From Volvox africanus (taxonomy: Eukaryota; Chlorophyta; Chlorophyceae; Chlamydomonadales; Volvocaceae), in NCBI GenBank assembly GCA_030268105.1, contig BSDZ01000026.1, positions 1,430,001-1,494,000 of the forward strand: a stretch of 64,000 nucleotides of DNA, written 5' to 3'. The translations under genes and the position numbers were made by a program. The notes beneath the pieces are model-generated. The model had not been told where the DNA came from. It was given only the letters and a program-made list of their open reading frames with translations, and ran no database searches. Positions 1 to 10,446 of this stretch are shown here, piece after piece (the first letter of the stretch is position 1; each line of letters opens with the position of its first letter).

Positions 1-241
1 GCTTCACGGGGCGGCCATGATGGCATATCGCATGCATATGGCATGCCGCCCTATCTTGCGAATGAACTGACAAGCAAGCCACGCATATGAAGCAAGCAAG
101 CCAAGCACCTGCTCTTCAGCGCTGGAATTCACCATTTTTGCTTCATCTATCATTCAGGTGCGTGCGTTATGAGCAGGGGGGACAGCTGCATGGGTGGACC
201 AACTGAATGAGAGGGGAGGGCGGTGCTCAACGATGGTGCTT
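1..241 (+). repeat. Partial monomer at left edge (3' part of module A)
   Basis: The window opens inside module A, just before its GGGCGGCCATG palindrome arm. It continues to the recurrent head-deletion junction (CAACGATGGTGCT) that leads into the first module B. It carries the CACCATTTTTGC variant also seen at about 1,086 and 6,640. Confidence 0.9.
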
Positions 242-781
242 AATGTGTGGGCTCTCACGTTGCCGCAGGAAAATCTGAAGGATCACATCTTGGCTGTAAG
301 CTTGCACAAGGTCTCATGTACTGGTCTCAACCAAATCACATCACATCACATCACATCGGGATCTGATGGCAGAGAGATCCATCATGTTGCAGCATGTGTG
401 TCCTACGTCATCCGGAAAAGACAGATAGATGGTGCATGCATGCATATGACAGAAGCACAGCTGTGGCTTGCATGGATAGCCACTACTGACAGTTCAACCA
501 GGTGCATCAACCAGACGGCGCATGTGTGATGTTCTTTTGACCTTCCGATGGTTTGCTTGTAGTATCTACTCGTCTGCACCATCAAGCGGGCAGGCTAGCA
601 AGTGGCACATGTGGCTAGCTAGACTTGTGCCGCTAGCTAGACTGGTGCCGCCAGCTAGATTGGTGCCACTAGCTAGACTGCTATCACTAGCTAGACTCGT
701 GCCGCTAGCTAGACTTGTGCCGCCAGCTAGACTTGTGCCGCTAGCTTGACTTGTGCCTCTTGCACCCATTGCTAGCTATCA

Positions 782-1196
782 GAATTCGTTTCCCAAGCAA
801 TACAGGTTTGGCATGCATCCCAACCCGCCGCTGCACGACTGTGTTTAAAACCATTTTTGCACCCATGCAGGTCTGCTTGATCTTGGTCGAGCGGTTGTGC
901 TCTTTCCATGTGTGAGTCCATCCATCATCACAAGCAAGCATGCATGCATGTATGTGCTTCACGGGGCGGCCATGATGGCATATCGCATGCATATGGCATG
1001 CCGCCCTATCTTGCGAATGAACTGACAAGCAAGCCACGCATATGAAGCAAGCAAGCCAAGCACCTGCTCTTCAGCGCTGGAATTCACCATTTTTGCTTCA
1101 TCTATCATTCAGGTGCGTGCGTTATGAGCAGGGGGGACAGCTGCATGGGTGGTCAAACTGAATGAGAGAGGAGGGCGGTGCTCAACGATGGTGCTC
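782..1196 (+). repeat. Module A, reference copy
   Basis: This unit of about 415 bp follows each minisatellite in L and F monomers. It has two EcoRI sites about 297 bp apart (GAATTC near 782 and at 1080), the AT-rich stretch TTTAAAACCATTTTTGC, a CATCCATCATC run, GCAAGC repeats and a 44-nt imperfect palindrome at 963-1006. It ends at the head-deletion junction. A 98-residue minus-strand frame crosses it, but nothing supports coding. Its length is essentially constant across the array, in contrast with the neighbouring minisatellite. Confidence 0.85.
963..1006. other. Imperfect palindrome (hairpin or cruciform candidate) in module A
   Basis: GGGCGG at 964-969 pairs with CCGCCC at 1001-1006. With C970 bulged, CATG at 971-974 pairs with CATG at 997-1000. 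Inside, CATAT at 979-983 pairs with ATATG at 991-995 around a self-complementary GCATGC. The structure recurs in essentially every A-containing monomer; scattered point changes occur, for example TATCGC to TATGGC near 23,410. Function is unknown. Confidence 0.7.
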
Positions 1197-1566
1197 AATG
1201 TGTGGGCTCTCACGTTGCCACAGGAAAATCTGCAGGATCACATCTTGGCTGTAAGCTTGCACAAGGTCTCATGCACTGGTCTCAACCAAATCACATCACA
1301 TCACATCACATCGGGATCTGGTGGCGGAGAGATCCATTATGTTGCAGCGTGTGTGTCCTACATCATCCGGAAAAGACAGATAGATGGTGCATGCATGCAT
1401 ATGACAGAAGCACAGCTGTGGCTTGCATGGATAGCCACTACTGAAAGTTCAACCAGGTGCATCAACCAGACGGCGCATGCGTGATGTTCTTTTGACCTTC
1501 TGATGGTTTGCTTGTAGTATCTACATGTCTGCACCATCAAGCGGGCAGGCTAGCAAGTGGCACATG
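1197..1566 (+). repeat. Module B, reference copy
   Basis: This conserved segment of about 370 bp starts at AATGTGTGGGCTCTCACG. It contains a HindIII site in TGTAAGCTTGCAC, a short (ATCAC)n tract, the alternating purine-pyrimidine stretch GCATGCATGCATATG, and a T4 run in GATGTTCTTTTGACC shortly before the minisatellite. All three plus-strand frames are largely open. Differences between copies are mostly replacement changes, so I do not call a gene. It is present in every monomer; only the second M of the chimeric unit at 51.28 kb has no B of its own. Confidence 0.85.
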
Positions 1567-1568
1567 TG

Positions 1569-1712
1569 GCTAGCTAGACTTGTGCCGCTAGCTAGACTGG
1601 TGCTGCCAGCTAGATTGGTGCCACTAGCTAGACTGCTATCACTAGCTAGACTCGTGCCGCTAGCTAGACTTGTGCCGCCAGCTAGACTTGTGCCGCTAGC
1701 TTGACATGTGCC
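1569..1712 (+). repeat. Module M, reference minisatellite (8 copies of 18 bp)
   Basis: Tandem 18-mers with consensus CTAGCTAGACTTGTGCCG. Common variants are CCAGCTAG at the start, ATTGGTG or ACTGGTG in the middle, and CCA or CTG at the end. The last repeat characteristically reads CTAGCTTGAC and is followed by CTTGCACC. The core CTAGCTAG is self-complementary. Because 18 is divisible by three, one frame per strand stays open (LARLVP on plus, GTSLAS on minus). Confidence 0.9.
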
Positions 1713-2151
1713 TCTTGCACCCGTTGCTAGCTATCAGAATTCGTTTCCCAAGCAATGCAGGTTTGGCATGCATCCCAACCCGCCGCTGCACGACTGTGTT
1801 TAAAACCATTTTTGCACCCATGCAGGTCTGCTTGATCTTGGTCGAGCGGTTGTGCTCTTTCCATGTGTGAGTCCATCCATCATCACAAGCAAGCAAGCAT
1901 GCATGTATGTGCTTCACGGGGCGGCCATGATGGCATATCGCATGCATATGGCATGCCGCCCTATCTTGCGAATGAACTGACAAGCAAGCCACGCATATGA
2001 AGCAAGCAAGCCAAGCACCTGCTCTTCAGCGCTGGAATTCACCATTCTTGCTTCATCTATCATTCAGGTGCGTGCGTTATGAGCAGGGGGGACAGCTGCA
2101 TGGGTGGTCAAACTGAATGAGAGGGGAGGGCGGTGCTCAACGATGGTGCTC

Positions 2152-3231
2152 AATGTGTGGGCTCTCACGTTGCCACAGGAAAATCTGCAGGATCACATCT
2201 TGGCTGTAAGCTTGCACAAGGTCTCATGCACTGGTCTCAACCAAATCACATCACATCACATCACATCGGGATCTGGTGGCGGAGAGATCCATTATGTTGC
2301 AGCGTGTGTGTCCTACATCATCCGGAAAAGACAGATAGATGGTGCATGCATGCATATGACAGAAGCACAGCTGTGGCTTGCATGGATAGCCACTACTGAA
2401 AGTTCAACCAGGTGCATCAACCAGACGGCGCATGCGTGATGTTCTTTTGACCTTCTGATGGTTTGCTTCTAGTATCTACATGTCTGCACCATCAAGCGGG
2501 CAGGCTAGCAAGTGGCACATGTGGCTAGCTAGACTTGTGCCACTAGCTAGATTTGTGCCGTTAGCTAGACTTGTGCCGCCAGCTAGACTTGTGCCGCCAG
2601 CTTGACTGGTGCCGCTAGCTTGACTTGTGCCGCTAGCTAGACTCGTGCCGCTAGCTAGACTTGTGCCACTAGCTAGACTTGTGCTGCTAGCTTGACTTGT
2701 GCCGCTAGCTAGATTGGTGCCACTAGCTAGACTTGTGCCGCTAGCTAGACTTGTGCTGCTAGCTAGATTTGTGCCGCTAGGTTGACTCGTGCCTCACACC
2801 TGTTGCTAGCTAGCAGAATTTTATTTCCCAAGCAATACAGGTTTGGCATGCATCCCAACCCGCCGCTGCACGACTGTGTTTAAAACCATTTTTGCACCCA
2901 TGCAGGTCTGCTTGATCTTGGTCGAGCGGTTGTGCTCTTTCCATGTGTGAGTCCATCCATCATCATAAGCAAGCAAGCATGCATGTATGTGCTTCACGGG
3001 GCGGCCATGATGGCATATCGCATGCATATGGCATGCCGCCCTATCTTGCAAATGAACTGAGAAGCAAGCCACGCATATGAAGCAAGCAAGCCACGCACCT
3101 GCTCTTCAGCGCTGGAATTCACCATTCTTGCTTCATCTATCATTCAGGTGCGTGCGTTATGAGCAGGGGGGACAGCTGCATGGGTGGACAAACTGAATGA
3201 GAGGAGAGGGCGGTGCTCAACGATGGTGCTC
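2152..3231 (+). repeat. Monomer 3 (class L, 1,080 bp, about 15 x 18 bp)
   Basis: One base short of the 18-bp series. The M exit reads CCTCACACC, 2 bp shorter than usual, and module A starts GAATTTTATTTCCC, 1 bp longer and without the first EcoRI site. Monomer 9 shares both changes. Confidence 0.85.
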
Positions 3232-3866
3232 AATGTGTGGGCTCTCACGTTGCCGCAGGAAAATCTGAAGGATCACATCTTGGCTGTAAGCTTGCACAAG
3301 GCCTCATGTACTGGTCTCAACCAAATCACATCACATCACATCACATCGGGATCTGATGGCAGAGAGATCCATCATGTTGCAGCATGTGTGTCCTACGTCA
3401 TCCGGAAAAAACAGATGGATGGTGCATGCATGCATATGACAGAAGCACAGCTGTGGCTTGCATGGATAGCCACTACTGACAGTTCAACCAGGTCCATCAA
3501 CCAGACTGCGCATGCGTGATGTTCTTTTGACCTTCCGATGGTTTGCTTGTAGTATCTACACGTCTGCACCATCAAGCGGGCAGGCTAGCAAGTGGCACAT
3601 GTGGCTAGCTAGACTTGTGCCGCTAGCTAGACTGGTGCCACAAGCTAGACTTGTGCCGCTAGCTAGACTGGTGCCGCAAGGTCGACATGTGTCGCTAGCT
3701 TGACTTGTGCCGCCAGCTAGACTTGTGCCGCTAGCTAGACTTGTACCGCTTGCTAGACTTGTGCCTCTTGCACCTGTTGCTAGCTAGCAAATCCGCCGAC
3801 CTGACTTCAAATTGCAGCGTGAGCTGCCTGCGCGGCTGAGCAGAACGCTCATCCAGGATGCTCATC
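3232..3866 (+). repeat. Monomer 4 (class S, 635 bp, 9 x 18 bp)
   Basis: M contains CAAGGTCGACATGTGTCG. It exits through CTTGCACCTGTTGCTAG directly into the tRNA-like 3' fragment at about 3,790 (AATCCGCCGACCTGAC), with no module A. B has AAAAAACAGATGG. Confidence 0.85.
3789..3866 (+). pseudogene. Truncated tRNA-like 3' fragment at a class S junction (reference)
   Basis: The minisatellite exit GCTAGCTAGC joins the tRNA-like sequence at the 3' side of the anticodon loop (AATCCGCCGACC). T-arm, acceptor 3' strand and the rest of the head segment follow up to B. The same join precedes B at 9420, 29465, 31163, 33852, 35514, 38293, 42117, 43707, 47282, 49776, 54929, 55978 and 56649. Box A is absent, so these fragments should not be transcribed from the internal promoter. 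Confidence 0.75.
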
Positions 3867-4893
3867 AATGTGTGGGCTCTCACGTTGCCGCAGGAAAATC
3901 TGAAGGATCACATCTTGGCTGTAAGCTTGCACAAGGCCTCATGTACTGGTCTCAACCAAATCACATCACATCACATCACATCGGGATCTGGTGGCAGAGA
4001 GATCCATCATGTTGCAGCGTGTGTGTCCTACGTCATCCGGAAAAGACAGATAGATGGTGCATGCATGCATATGACAGAAGCACAGCTGTGGCTTGCATGG
4101 ATAGCCACTACTGACAGTTCAACCAGGTGCATCAACCAGACAACGCATGCGTGATGTTCTTTTGACCTTCCGATGGTTTGCTTGTAGTATCTACACGTCT
4201 GCACCATCAAGCGGGCAGGCTAGCAAGTGGCACATGTGGCTAGCTAGACTTGTGCCGCTAGCTAGACTGATGCCGCCAGCTAGATTGGTGCCACTAGCTA
4301 GACTGCTATCACTAGCTAGACTTGTGCCGCTAGCTAGACTGGTGCCGCTAGCTAGACTTGTGCCGCCAGCTAGACTTGTTCCGCCAGCTAGACTGGTGCT
4401 GCCAGCTAGACTAGTGCCACTAGCTAGACTTGTGCCGCTAGCTTGACTTGTGCCTCTTGCACCTGTTGCTAGCTATCAGAATTCGTTTCCCAAGCAATAC
4501 AGGTTTGGCATGCATCCCAACCCGCCGCTGCACGACTGTGTTTAAAACCATTTTTGCACCCATGCAGGTCTGCTTGATCTTGGTCGAGCGGTTGTGCTCT
4601 TTCCATGTGTGAGTCCATCCATCATCATAAGCAAGCAAGCATGCATGTATGTGCTTCACGGGGCGGCCATGATGGCATATCGCATGCATATGGCATGCCG
4701 CCCTATCTTGCGAATGAACTGACAAGCAAGCCACGCATATGAAGCAAGCAAGCCAAGCACCTGCTCTTCAGCGCTGGAATTCACCATTCTTGCTTCATCT
4801 ATCATTCAGGTGCGTGCGTTATGAGCAGGGGGGACAGCTGCATGGGTGGTCAAACTGAATGAGAGGGGAGGGCGGTGCTCAACGATGGTGCTC
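3867..4893 (+). repeat. Monomer 5 (class L, 1,027 bp, 12 x 18 bp)
   Basis: It follows a class S junction, so its B is preceded by CCAGGATGCTCATC from the head segment. It carries the ACAACGCATGCG variant shared only with monomer 11. Confidence 0.85.
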
Positions 4894-5794
4894 AATGTGT
4901 GGGCTCTCACGTTGCCACAGGAAAATCTGCAGGATCACATCTTGGCTGTAAGCTTGCACAAGGTCTCATGCACTGGTCTCAACCAAATCACATCACATCA
5001 CATCACATCGGGATCTGGTGGCGGAGAGATCCATTATGTTGCAGCGTGTGTGTCCTACATCATCCGGAAAAGACAGATAGATGGTGCATGCATGCATATG
5101 ACAGAAGCACAGCTGTGGCTTGCATGGATAGCCACTACTGACAGTTCAACCAGGTGCATCAACCAGACGGCGCATGCGTGATGTTCTTTTGACCTTCTGA
5201 TGGTTTGCTTGTAGTATCTACATGTCTGCACCATCAAGCGGGCAGGCTAGCAAGTGGCACATGTGGCTAGCTAGACTTGTGCCGCTAGCTAGACGGGTGC
5301 TGCCAGCTAGATTGGTGCCGCTAGCTAGACTTGTGCCTCTAGCTTGACATGTGCCTCTTGCACCTGGTGCTAGCTATCAGAATTCGTTTCCCAAGCAATA
5401 CAGGTTTGGCATGCATCCCAACCCGCCGCTGCATGACTGTGTTTAAAACCATTTTTGCACCCATGCAGGTCTGCTTGATCTTGGTCGAGCGGTTGTGCTC
5501 TTTCCATGTGTGAGTCCATCCATCATCATAAGCAAGCAAGCATGCATGTATGTGCTTCACGGGGCGGCCATGATGGCATATCGCATGCATATGGCATGCC
5601 GCCCTATCTTGCGAATGAACTGACAAGCAAGCCACGCATATGAAGCAAGCAAGCCAAGCACCTGCTCTTCAGCGCTGGAATTCACCATTCTTGCTTCATC
5701 TATCATTCAGGTGCGTGCGTTATGAGCAGGGGGGACAGCTGCATGGGTGGTCAAACTGAATGAGAGGGGAGGGCGGTGCTCAACGATGGTGCTC
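4894..5794 (+). repeat. Monomer 6 (class L, 901 bp, 5 x 18 bp)
   Basis: Shortest class L type. M includes AGACGGGTGCTG and ends TCTAGCTTGACATGTGCC. Module A has the GCATGACTGTG variant, shared with monomers 12, 15, 17 and 21. Confidence 0.85.
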
Positions 5795-6749
5795 AATGTG
5801 TGGGCTCTCACGTTGCCACAGGAAAATCTGCAGGATCACATCTTGGCTGTAAGCTTGCACAAGGTCTCATGCACTGGTCTCTACCAAATCACATCACATC
5901 ACATCACATCGGGATCTGGTGGCGGAGAGATCCATCATGTTGCAGCGTGTGTGTCCTACGTCATCCGGAAAAAACAGATAGATGGTGCATGCATGCATAT
6001 GACAGAAGCACAGCTGTGGCTTGCATGGATAGCCACTACTGACAGTTCAACCAGGTGCATCAACCAGACGGCGGATGCGTGATGTTCTTTTGACCTTCTG
6101 ATGGTTTGCTTGTAGTATCTACATGTCTGCACCATCAAGCGGGCAGGCTAGCAAGTGGCACATGTGGCTAGCTAGACTTGTGCCGCTAGCTAGACTGGTG
6201 CCGCCAGCTAGATTGGTGCCACTAGCTAGACTGCTATCACTAGCTAGACTCGTGCCGCTAGCTAGACTTGTGCCGCCAGCTAGACTTGTGCCGCTAGCTT
6301 GACTTGTGCCTCTTGCACCCATTGCTAGCTATCAGAATTCGTTTCCCAAGCAATACAGGTTTGGCATGCATCCCAACCCGCCGCTGCACGACTGTGTTTA
6401 AAACCATTTTTGCACCCATGCAGGTCTGCTTGATCTTGGTCGAGCGGTTGTGCTCTTTCCATGTGTGAGTCCATCCATCATCACAAGCAAGCATGCATGC
6501 ATGTATGTGCTTCACGGGGCGGCCATGATGGCATATCGCATGCATATGGCATGCCGCCCTATCTTGCGAATGAACTGACAAGCAAGCCACGCATATGAAG
6601 CAAGCAAGCCAAGCACCTGCTCTTCAGCGCTGGAATTCACCATTTTTGCTTCATCTATCATTCAGGTGCGTGCGTTATGAGCAGGGGGGACAGCTGCATG
6701 GGTGGTCAAACTGAATGAGAGAGGAGGGCGGTGCTCAACGATGGTGCTC
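5795..6749 (+). repeat. Monomer 7 (class L, 955 bp, 8 x 18 bp)
   Basis: B has CTCTACCAAATC and a private G6074 (GGCGGATGCG). The boundary of the two 5,553-bp blocks falls just before its M. Confidence 0.85.
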
Positions 6750-7704
6750 AATGTGTGGGCTCTCACGTTGCCACAGGAAAATCTGCAGGATCACATCTTG
6801 GCTGTAAGCTTGCACAAGGTCTCATGCACTGGTCTCAACCAAATCACATCACATCACATCACATCGGGATCTGGTGGCGGAGAGATCCATTATGTTGCAG
6901 CGTGTGTGTCCTACATCATCCGGAAAAGACAGATAGATGGTGCATGCATGCATATGACAGAAGCACAGCTGTGGCTTGCATGGATAGCCACTACTGAAAG
7001 TTCAACCAGGTGCATCAACCAGACGGCGCATGCGTGATGTTCTTTTGACCTTCTGATGGTTTGCTTGTAGTATCTACATGTCTGCACCATCAAGCGGGCA
7101 GGCTAGCAAGTGGCACATGTGGCTAGCTAGACTTGTGCCGCTAGCTAGACTGGTGCTGCCAGCTAGATTGGTGCCACTAGCTAGACTGCTATCACTAGCT
7201 AGACTCGTGCCGCTAGCTAGACTTGTGCCGCCAGCTAGACTTGTGCCGCTAGCTTGACATGTGCCTCTTGCACCCGTTGCTAGCTATCAGAATTCGTTTC
7301 CCAAGCAATGCAGGTTTGGCATGCATCCCAACCCGCCGCTGCACGACTGTGTTTAAAACCATTTTTGCACCCATGCAGGTCTGCTTGATCTTGGTCGAGC
7401 GGTTGTGCTCTTTCCATGTGTGAGTCCATCCATCATCACAAGCAAGCAAGCATGCATGTATGTGCTTCACGGGGCGGCCATGATGGAATATCGCATGCAT
7501 ATGGCATGCCGCCCTATCTTGCGAATGAACTGACAAGCAAGCCACGCATATGAAGCAAGCAAGCCAAGCACCTGCTCTTCAGCGCTGGAATTCACCATTC
7601 TTGCTTCATCTATCATTCAGGTGCGTGCGTTATGAGCAGGGGGGACAGCTGCATGGGTGGTCAAACTGAATGAGAGGGGAGGGCGGTGCTCAACGATGGT
7701 GCTC
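6750..7704 (+). repeat. Monomer 8 (class L, 955 bp, 8 x 18 bp)
   Basis: Counterpart of monomer 2 at +5,553 bp. The private A7487 changes the palindrome loop to GATGGAATATCG. Confidence 0.85.
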
Positions 7705-8784
7705 AATGTGTGGGCTCTCACGTTGCCACAGGAAAATCTGCAGGATCACATCTTGGCTGTAAGCTTGCACAAGGTCTCATGCACTGGTCTCAACCAAATC
7801 ACATCACATCACATCACATCGGGATCTGGTGGCGGAGAGATCCATTATGTTGCAGCGTGTGTGTCCTACATCATCCGGAAAAGACAGATAGATGGTGCAT
7901 GCATGCATATGACAGAAGCACAGCTGTGGCTTGCATGGATAGCCACTACTGAAAGTTCAACCAGGTGCATCAACCAGACGGCGCATGCGTGATGTTCTTT
8001 TGACCTTCTGATGGTTTGCTTCTAGTATCTACATGTCTGCACCATCAAGCGGGCAGGCTAGCAAGTGGCACATGTGGCTAGCTAGACTTGTGCCACTAGC
8101 TAGATTTGTGCCGTTAGCTAGACTTGTGCCGCCAGCTAGACTTGTGCCGCCAGCTTGACTGGTGCCGCTAGCTTGACTTGTGCCGCTAGCTAGACTCGTG
8201 CCGCTAGCTAGACTTGTGCCACTAGCTAGACTTGTGCTGCTAGCTTGACTTGTGCCGCTAGCTAGATTGGTGCCACTAGCTAGACTTGTGCCGCTAGCTA
8301 GACTTGTGCTGCTAGCTAGATTTGTGCCGCTAGGTTGACTCGTGCCTCACACCTGTTGCTAGCTAGCAGAATTTTATTTCCCAAGCAATACAGGTTTGGC
8401 ATGCATCCCAACCCGCCGCTGCACGACTGTGTTTAAAACCATTTTTGCACCCATGCAGGTCTGCTTGATCTTGGTCGAGCGGTTGTGCTCTTTCCATGTG
8501 TGAGTCCATCCATCATCATAAGCAAGCAAGCATGCATGTATGTGCTTCACGGGGCGGCCATGATGGCATATCGCATGCATATGGCATGCCGCCCTATCTT
8601 GCAAATGAACTGAGAAGCAAGCCACGCATATGAAGCAAGCAAGCCACGCACCTGCTCTTCAGCGCTGGAATTCACCATTCTTGCTTCATCTATCATTCAG
8701 GTGCGTGCGTTATGAGCAGGGGGGACAGCTGCATGGGTGGACAAACTGAATGAGAGGAGAGGGCGGTGCTCAACGATGGTGCTC
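7705..8784 (+). repeat. Monomer 9 (class L, 1,080 bp, about 15 x 18 bp)
   Basis: Counterpart of monomer 3. It has the same CCTCACACC exit and the same loss of the first EcoRI site. Confidence 0.85.
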
Positions 8785-9419
8785 AATGTGTGGGCTCTCA
8801 CGTTGCCGCAGGAAAATCTGAAGGATCACATCTTGGCTGTAAGCTTGCACAAGGCCTCATGTACTGGTCTCAACCAAATCACATCACATCACATCACATC
8901 GGGATCTGATGGCAGAGAGATCCATCATGTTGCAGCATGTGTGTCCTACGTCATCCGGAAAAAACAGATGGATGGTGCATGCATGCATATGACAGAAGCA
9001 CAGCTGTGGCTTGCATGGATAGCCACTACTGACAGTTCAACCAGGTCCATCAACCAGACTGCGCATGCGTGATGTTCTTTTGACCTTCCGATGGTTTGCT
9101 TGTAGTATCTACACGTCTGCACCATCAAGCGGGCAGGCTAGCAAGTGGCACATGTGGCTAGCTAGACTCGTGCCGCTAGCTAGACTGGTGCCACAAGCTA
9201 GACTTGTGCCGCTAGCTAGACTGGTGCCGCAAGGTCGACATGTGTCGCTAGCTTGACTTGTGCCGCCAGCTAGACTTGTGCCGCTAGCTAGACTTGTACC
9301 GCTTGCTAGACTTGTGCCTCTTGCACCTGTTGCTAGCTAGCAAATCCGCCGACCTGACTTCAAATTGCAGCGTGAGCTGCCTGCGCGGCTGAGCAGAACG
9401 CTCATCCAGGATGCTCATC
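8785..9419 (+). repeat. Monomer 10 (class S, 635 bp, 9 x 18 bp)
   Basis: Counterpart of monomer 4, with C9169 in its first 18-mer. The S junction lies near 9,343. Confidence 0.85.
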
Positions 9420-10446
9420 AATGTGTGGGCTCTCACGTTGCCGCAGGAAAATCTGAAGGATCACATCTTGGCTGTAAGCTTGCACAAGGCCTCATGTACT
9501 GGTCTCAACCAAATCACATCACATCACATCACATCGGGATCTGGTGGCAGAGAGATCCATCATGTTGCAGCGTGTGTGTCCTACGTCATCCGGAAAAGAC
9601 AGATAGATGGTGCATGCATGCATATGACAGAAGCACAGCTGTGGCTTGCATGGATAGCCACTACTGACAGTTCAACCAGGTGCATCAACCAGACAACGCA
9701 TGCGTGATGTTCTTTTGACCTTCCGATGGTTTGCTTGTAGTATCTACACGTCTGCACCATCAAGCGGGCAGGCTAGCAAGTGGCACATGTGGCTAGCTAG
9801 ACTTGTGCCGCTAGCTAGACTGATGCCGCCAGCTAGATTGGTGCCACTAGCTAGACTGCTATCACTAGCTAGACTTGTGCCGCTAGCTAGACTGGTGCCG
9901 CTAGCTAGACTTGTGCCGCCAGCTAGACTTGTTCCGCCAGCTAGACTGGTGCTGCCAGCTAGACTAGTGCCACTAGCTAGACTTGTGCCGCTAGCTTGAC
10001 TTGTGCCTCTTGCACCTGTTGCTAGCTATCAGAATTCGTTTCCCAAGCAATACAGGTTTGGCATGCATCCCAACCCGCCGCTGCACGACTGTGTTTAAAA
10101 CCATTTTTGCACCCATGCAGGTCTGCTTGATCTTGGTCGAGCGGTTGTGCTCTTTCCATGTGTGAGTCCATCCATCATCATAAGCAAGCAAGCATGCATG
10201 TATGTGCTTCACGGGGCGGCCATGATGGCATATCGCATGCATATGGCATGCCGCCCTATCTTGCGAATGAACTGACAAGCAAGCCACGCATATGAAGCAA
10301 GCAAGCCAAGCACCTGCTCTTCAGCGCTGGAATTCACCATTCTTGCTTCATCTATCATTCAGGTGCGTGCGTTATGAGCAGGGGGGACAGCTGCATGGGT
10401 GGTCAAACTGAATGAGAGGGGAGGGCGGTGCTCAACGATGGTGCTC
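9420..10446 (+). repeat. Monomer 11 (class L, 1,027 bp, 12 x 18 bp)
   Basis: Counterpart of monomer 5, with the same ACAACGCATGCG change. Confidence 0.85.

Larger units (their letters stand above)
242..1196 (+). repeat. Monomer 1 (class L, 955 bp, 8 x 18 bp)
   Basis: Its B has the CTGAAGG form and GATGGCAGA. T241 just before B is a private change (GTGCTTAATG). Its minisatellite is the same as that of monomer 7, which is where the 5,553-bp block begins. Confidence 0.85.
1197..2151 (+). repeat. Monomer 2 (class L, 955 bp, 8 x 18 bp)
   Basis: Its B has CTGCAGG, GGTGGCGGAG, CATTATG, TACATCATC and ACTGAAAG. Upstream the junction reads GAGAGAGGAGGGCGG, as in monomer 8. Confidence 0.85.
572..6124 (+). 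repeat. Higher-order repeat of 5,553 bp, copy 1
   Basis: A block of six monomer spans (955, 955, 1080, 635, 1027 and 901 bp) repeats immediately downstream with the same order, lengths and minisatellite variants. The left edge is set by the difference at about 570-571 (ACTCGTCTG here against ACATGTCTG at 6,121). Confidence 0.85.

Noticed and set aside
194..529. A 111-codon frame repeated in most L monomers (for example 1149-1484 and 3184-3519) as a gene family
   Set aside because: It starts at GTG, not ATG, all plus frames in this stretch are largely open, most differences between copies change the amino acid (K/Q, A/V, N/Y, D/G, H/Y, V/I, R/K, D/E), and monomer 25 has a stop. I see no recognisable domain.
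782..820. CENP-B box in module A, starting at TTCG
   Set aside because: The sequence after TTCG (TTTCCCAAGC) does not match the NTTCGNNNNANNCGGGN consensus, and I found no better match by eye in B or M.
741..1037. A 98-codon minus-strand frame across module A as a conserved protein
   Set aside because: It is conserved only because the DNA is repeated. It overlaps the palindrome and EcoRI landmarks, is cut short in monomers 3 and 9, and has no recognisable domain or supporting signals.
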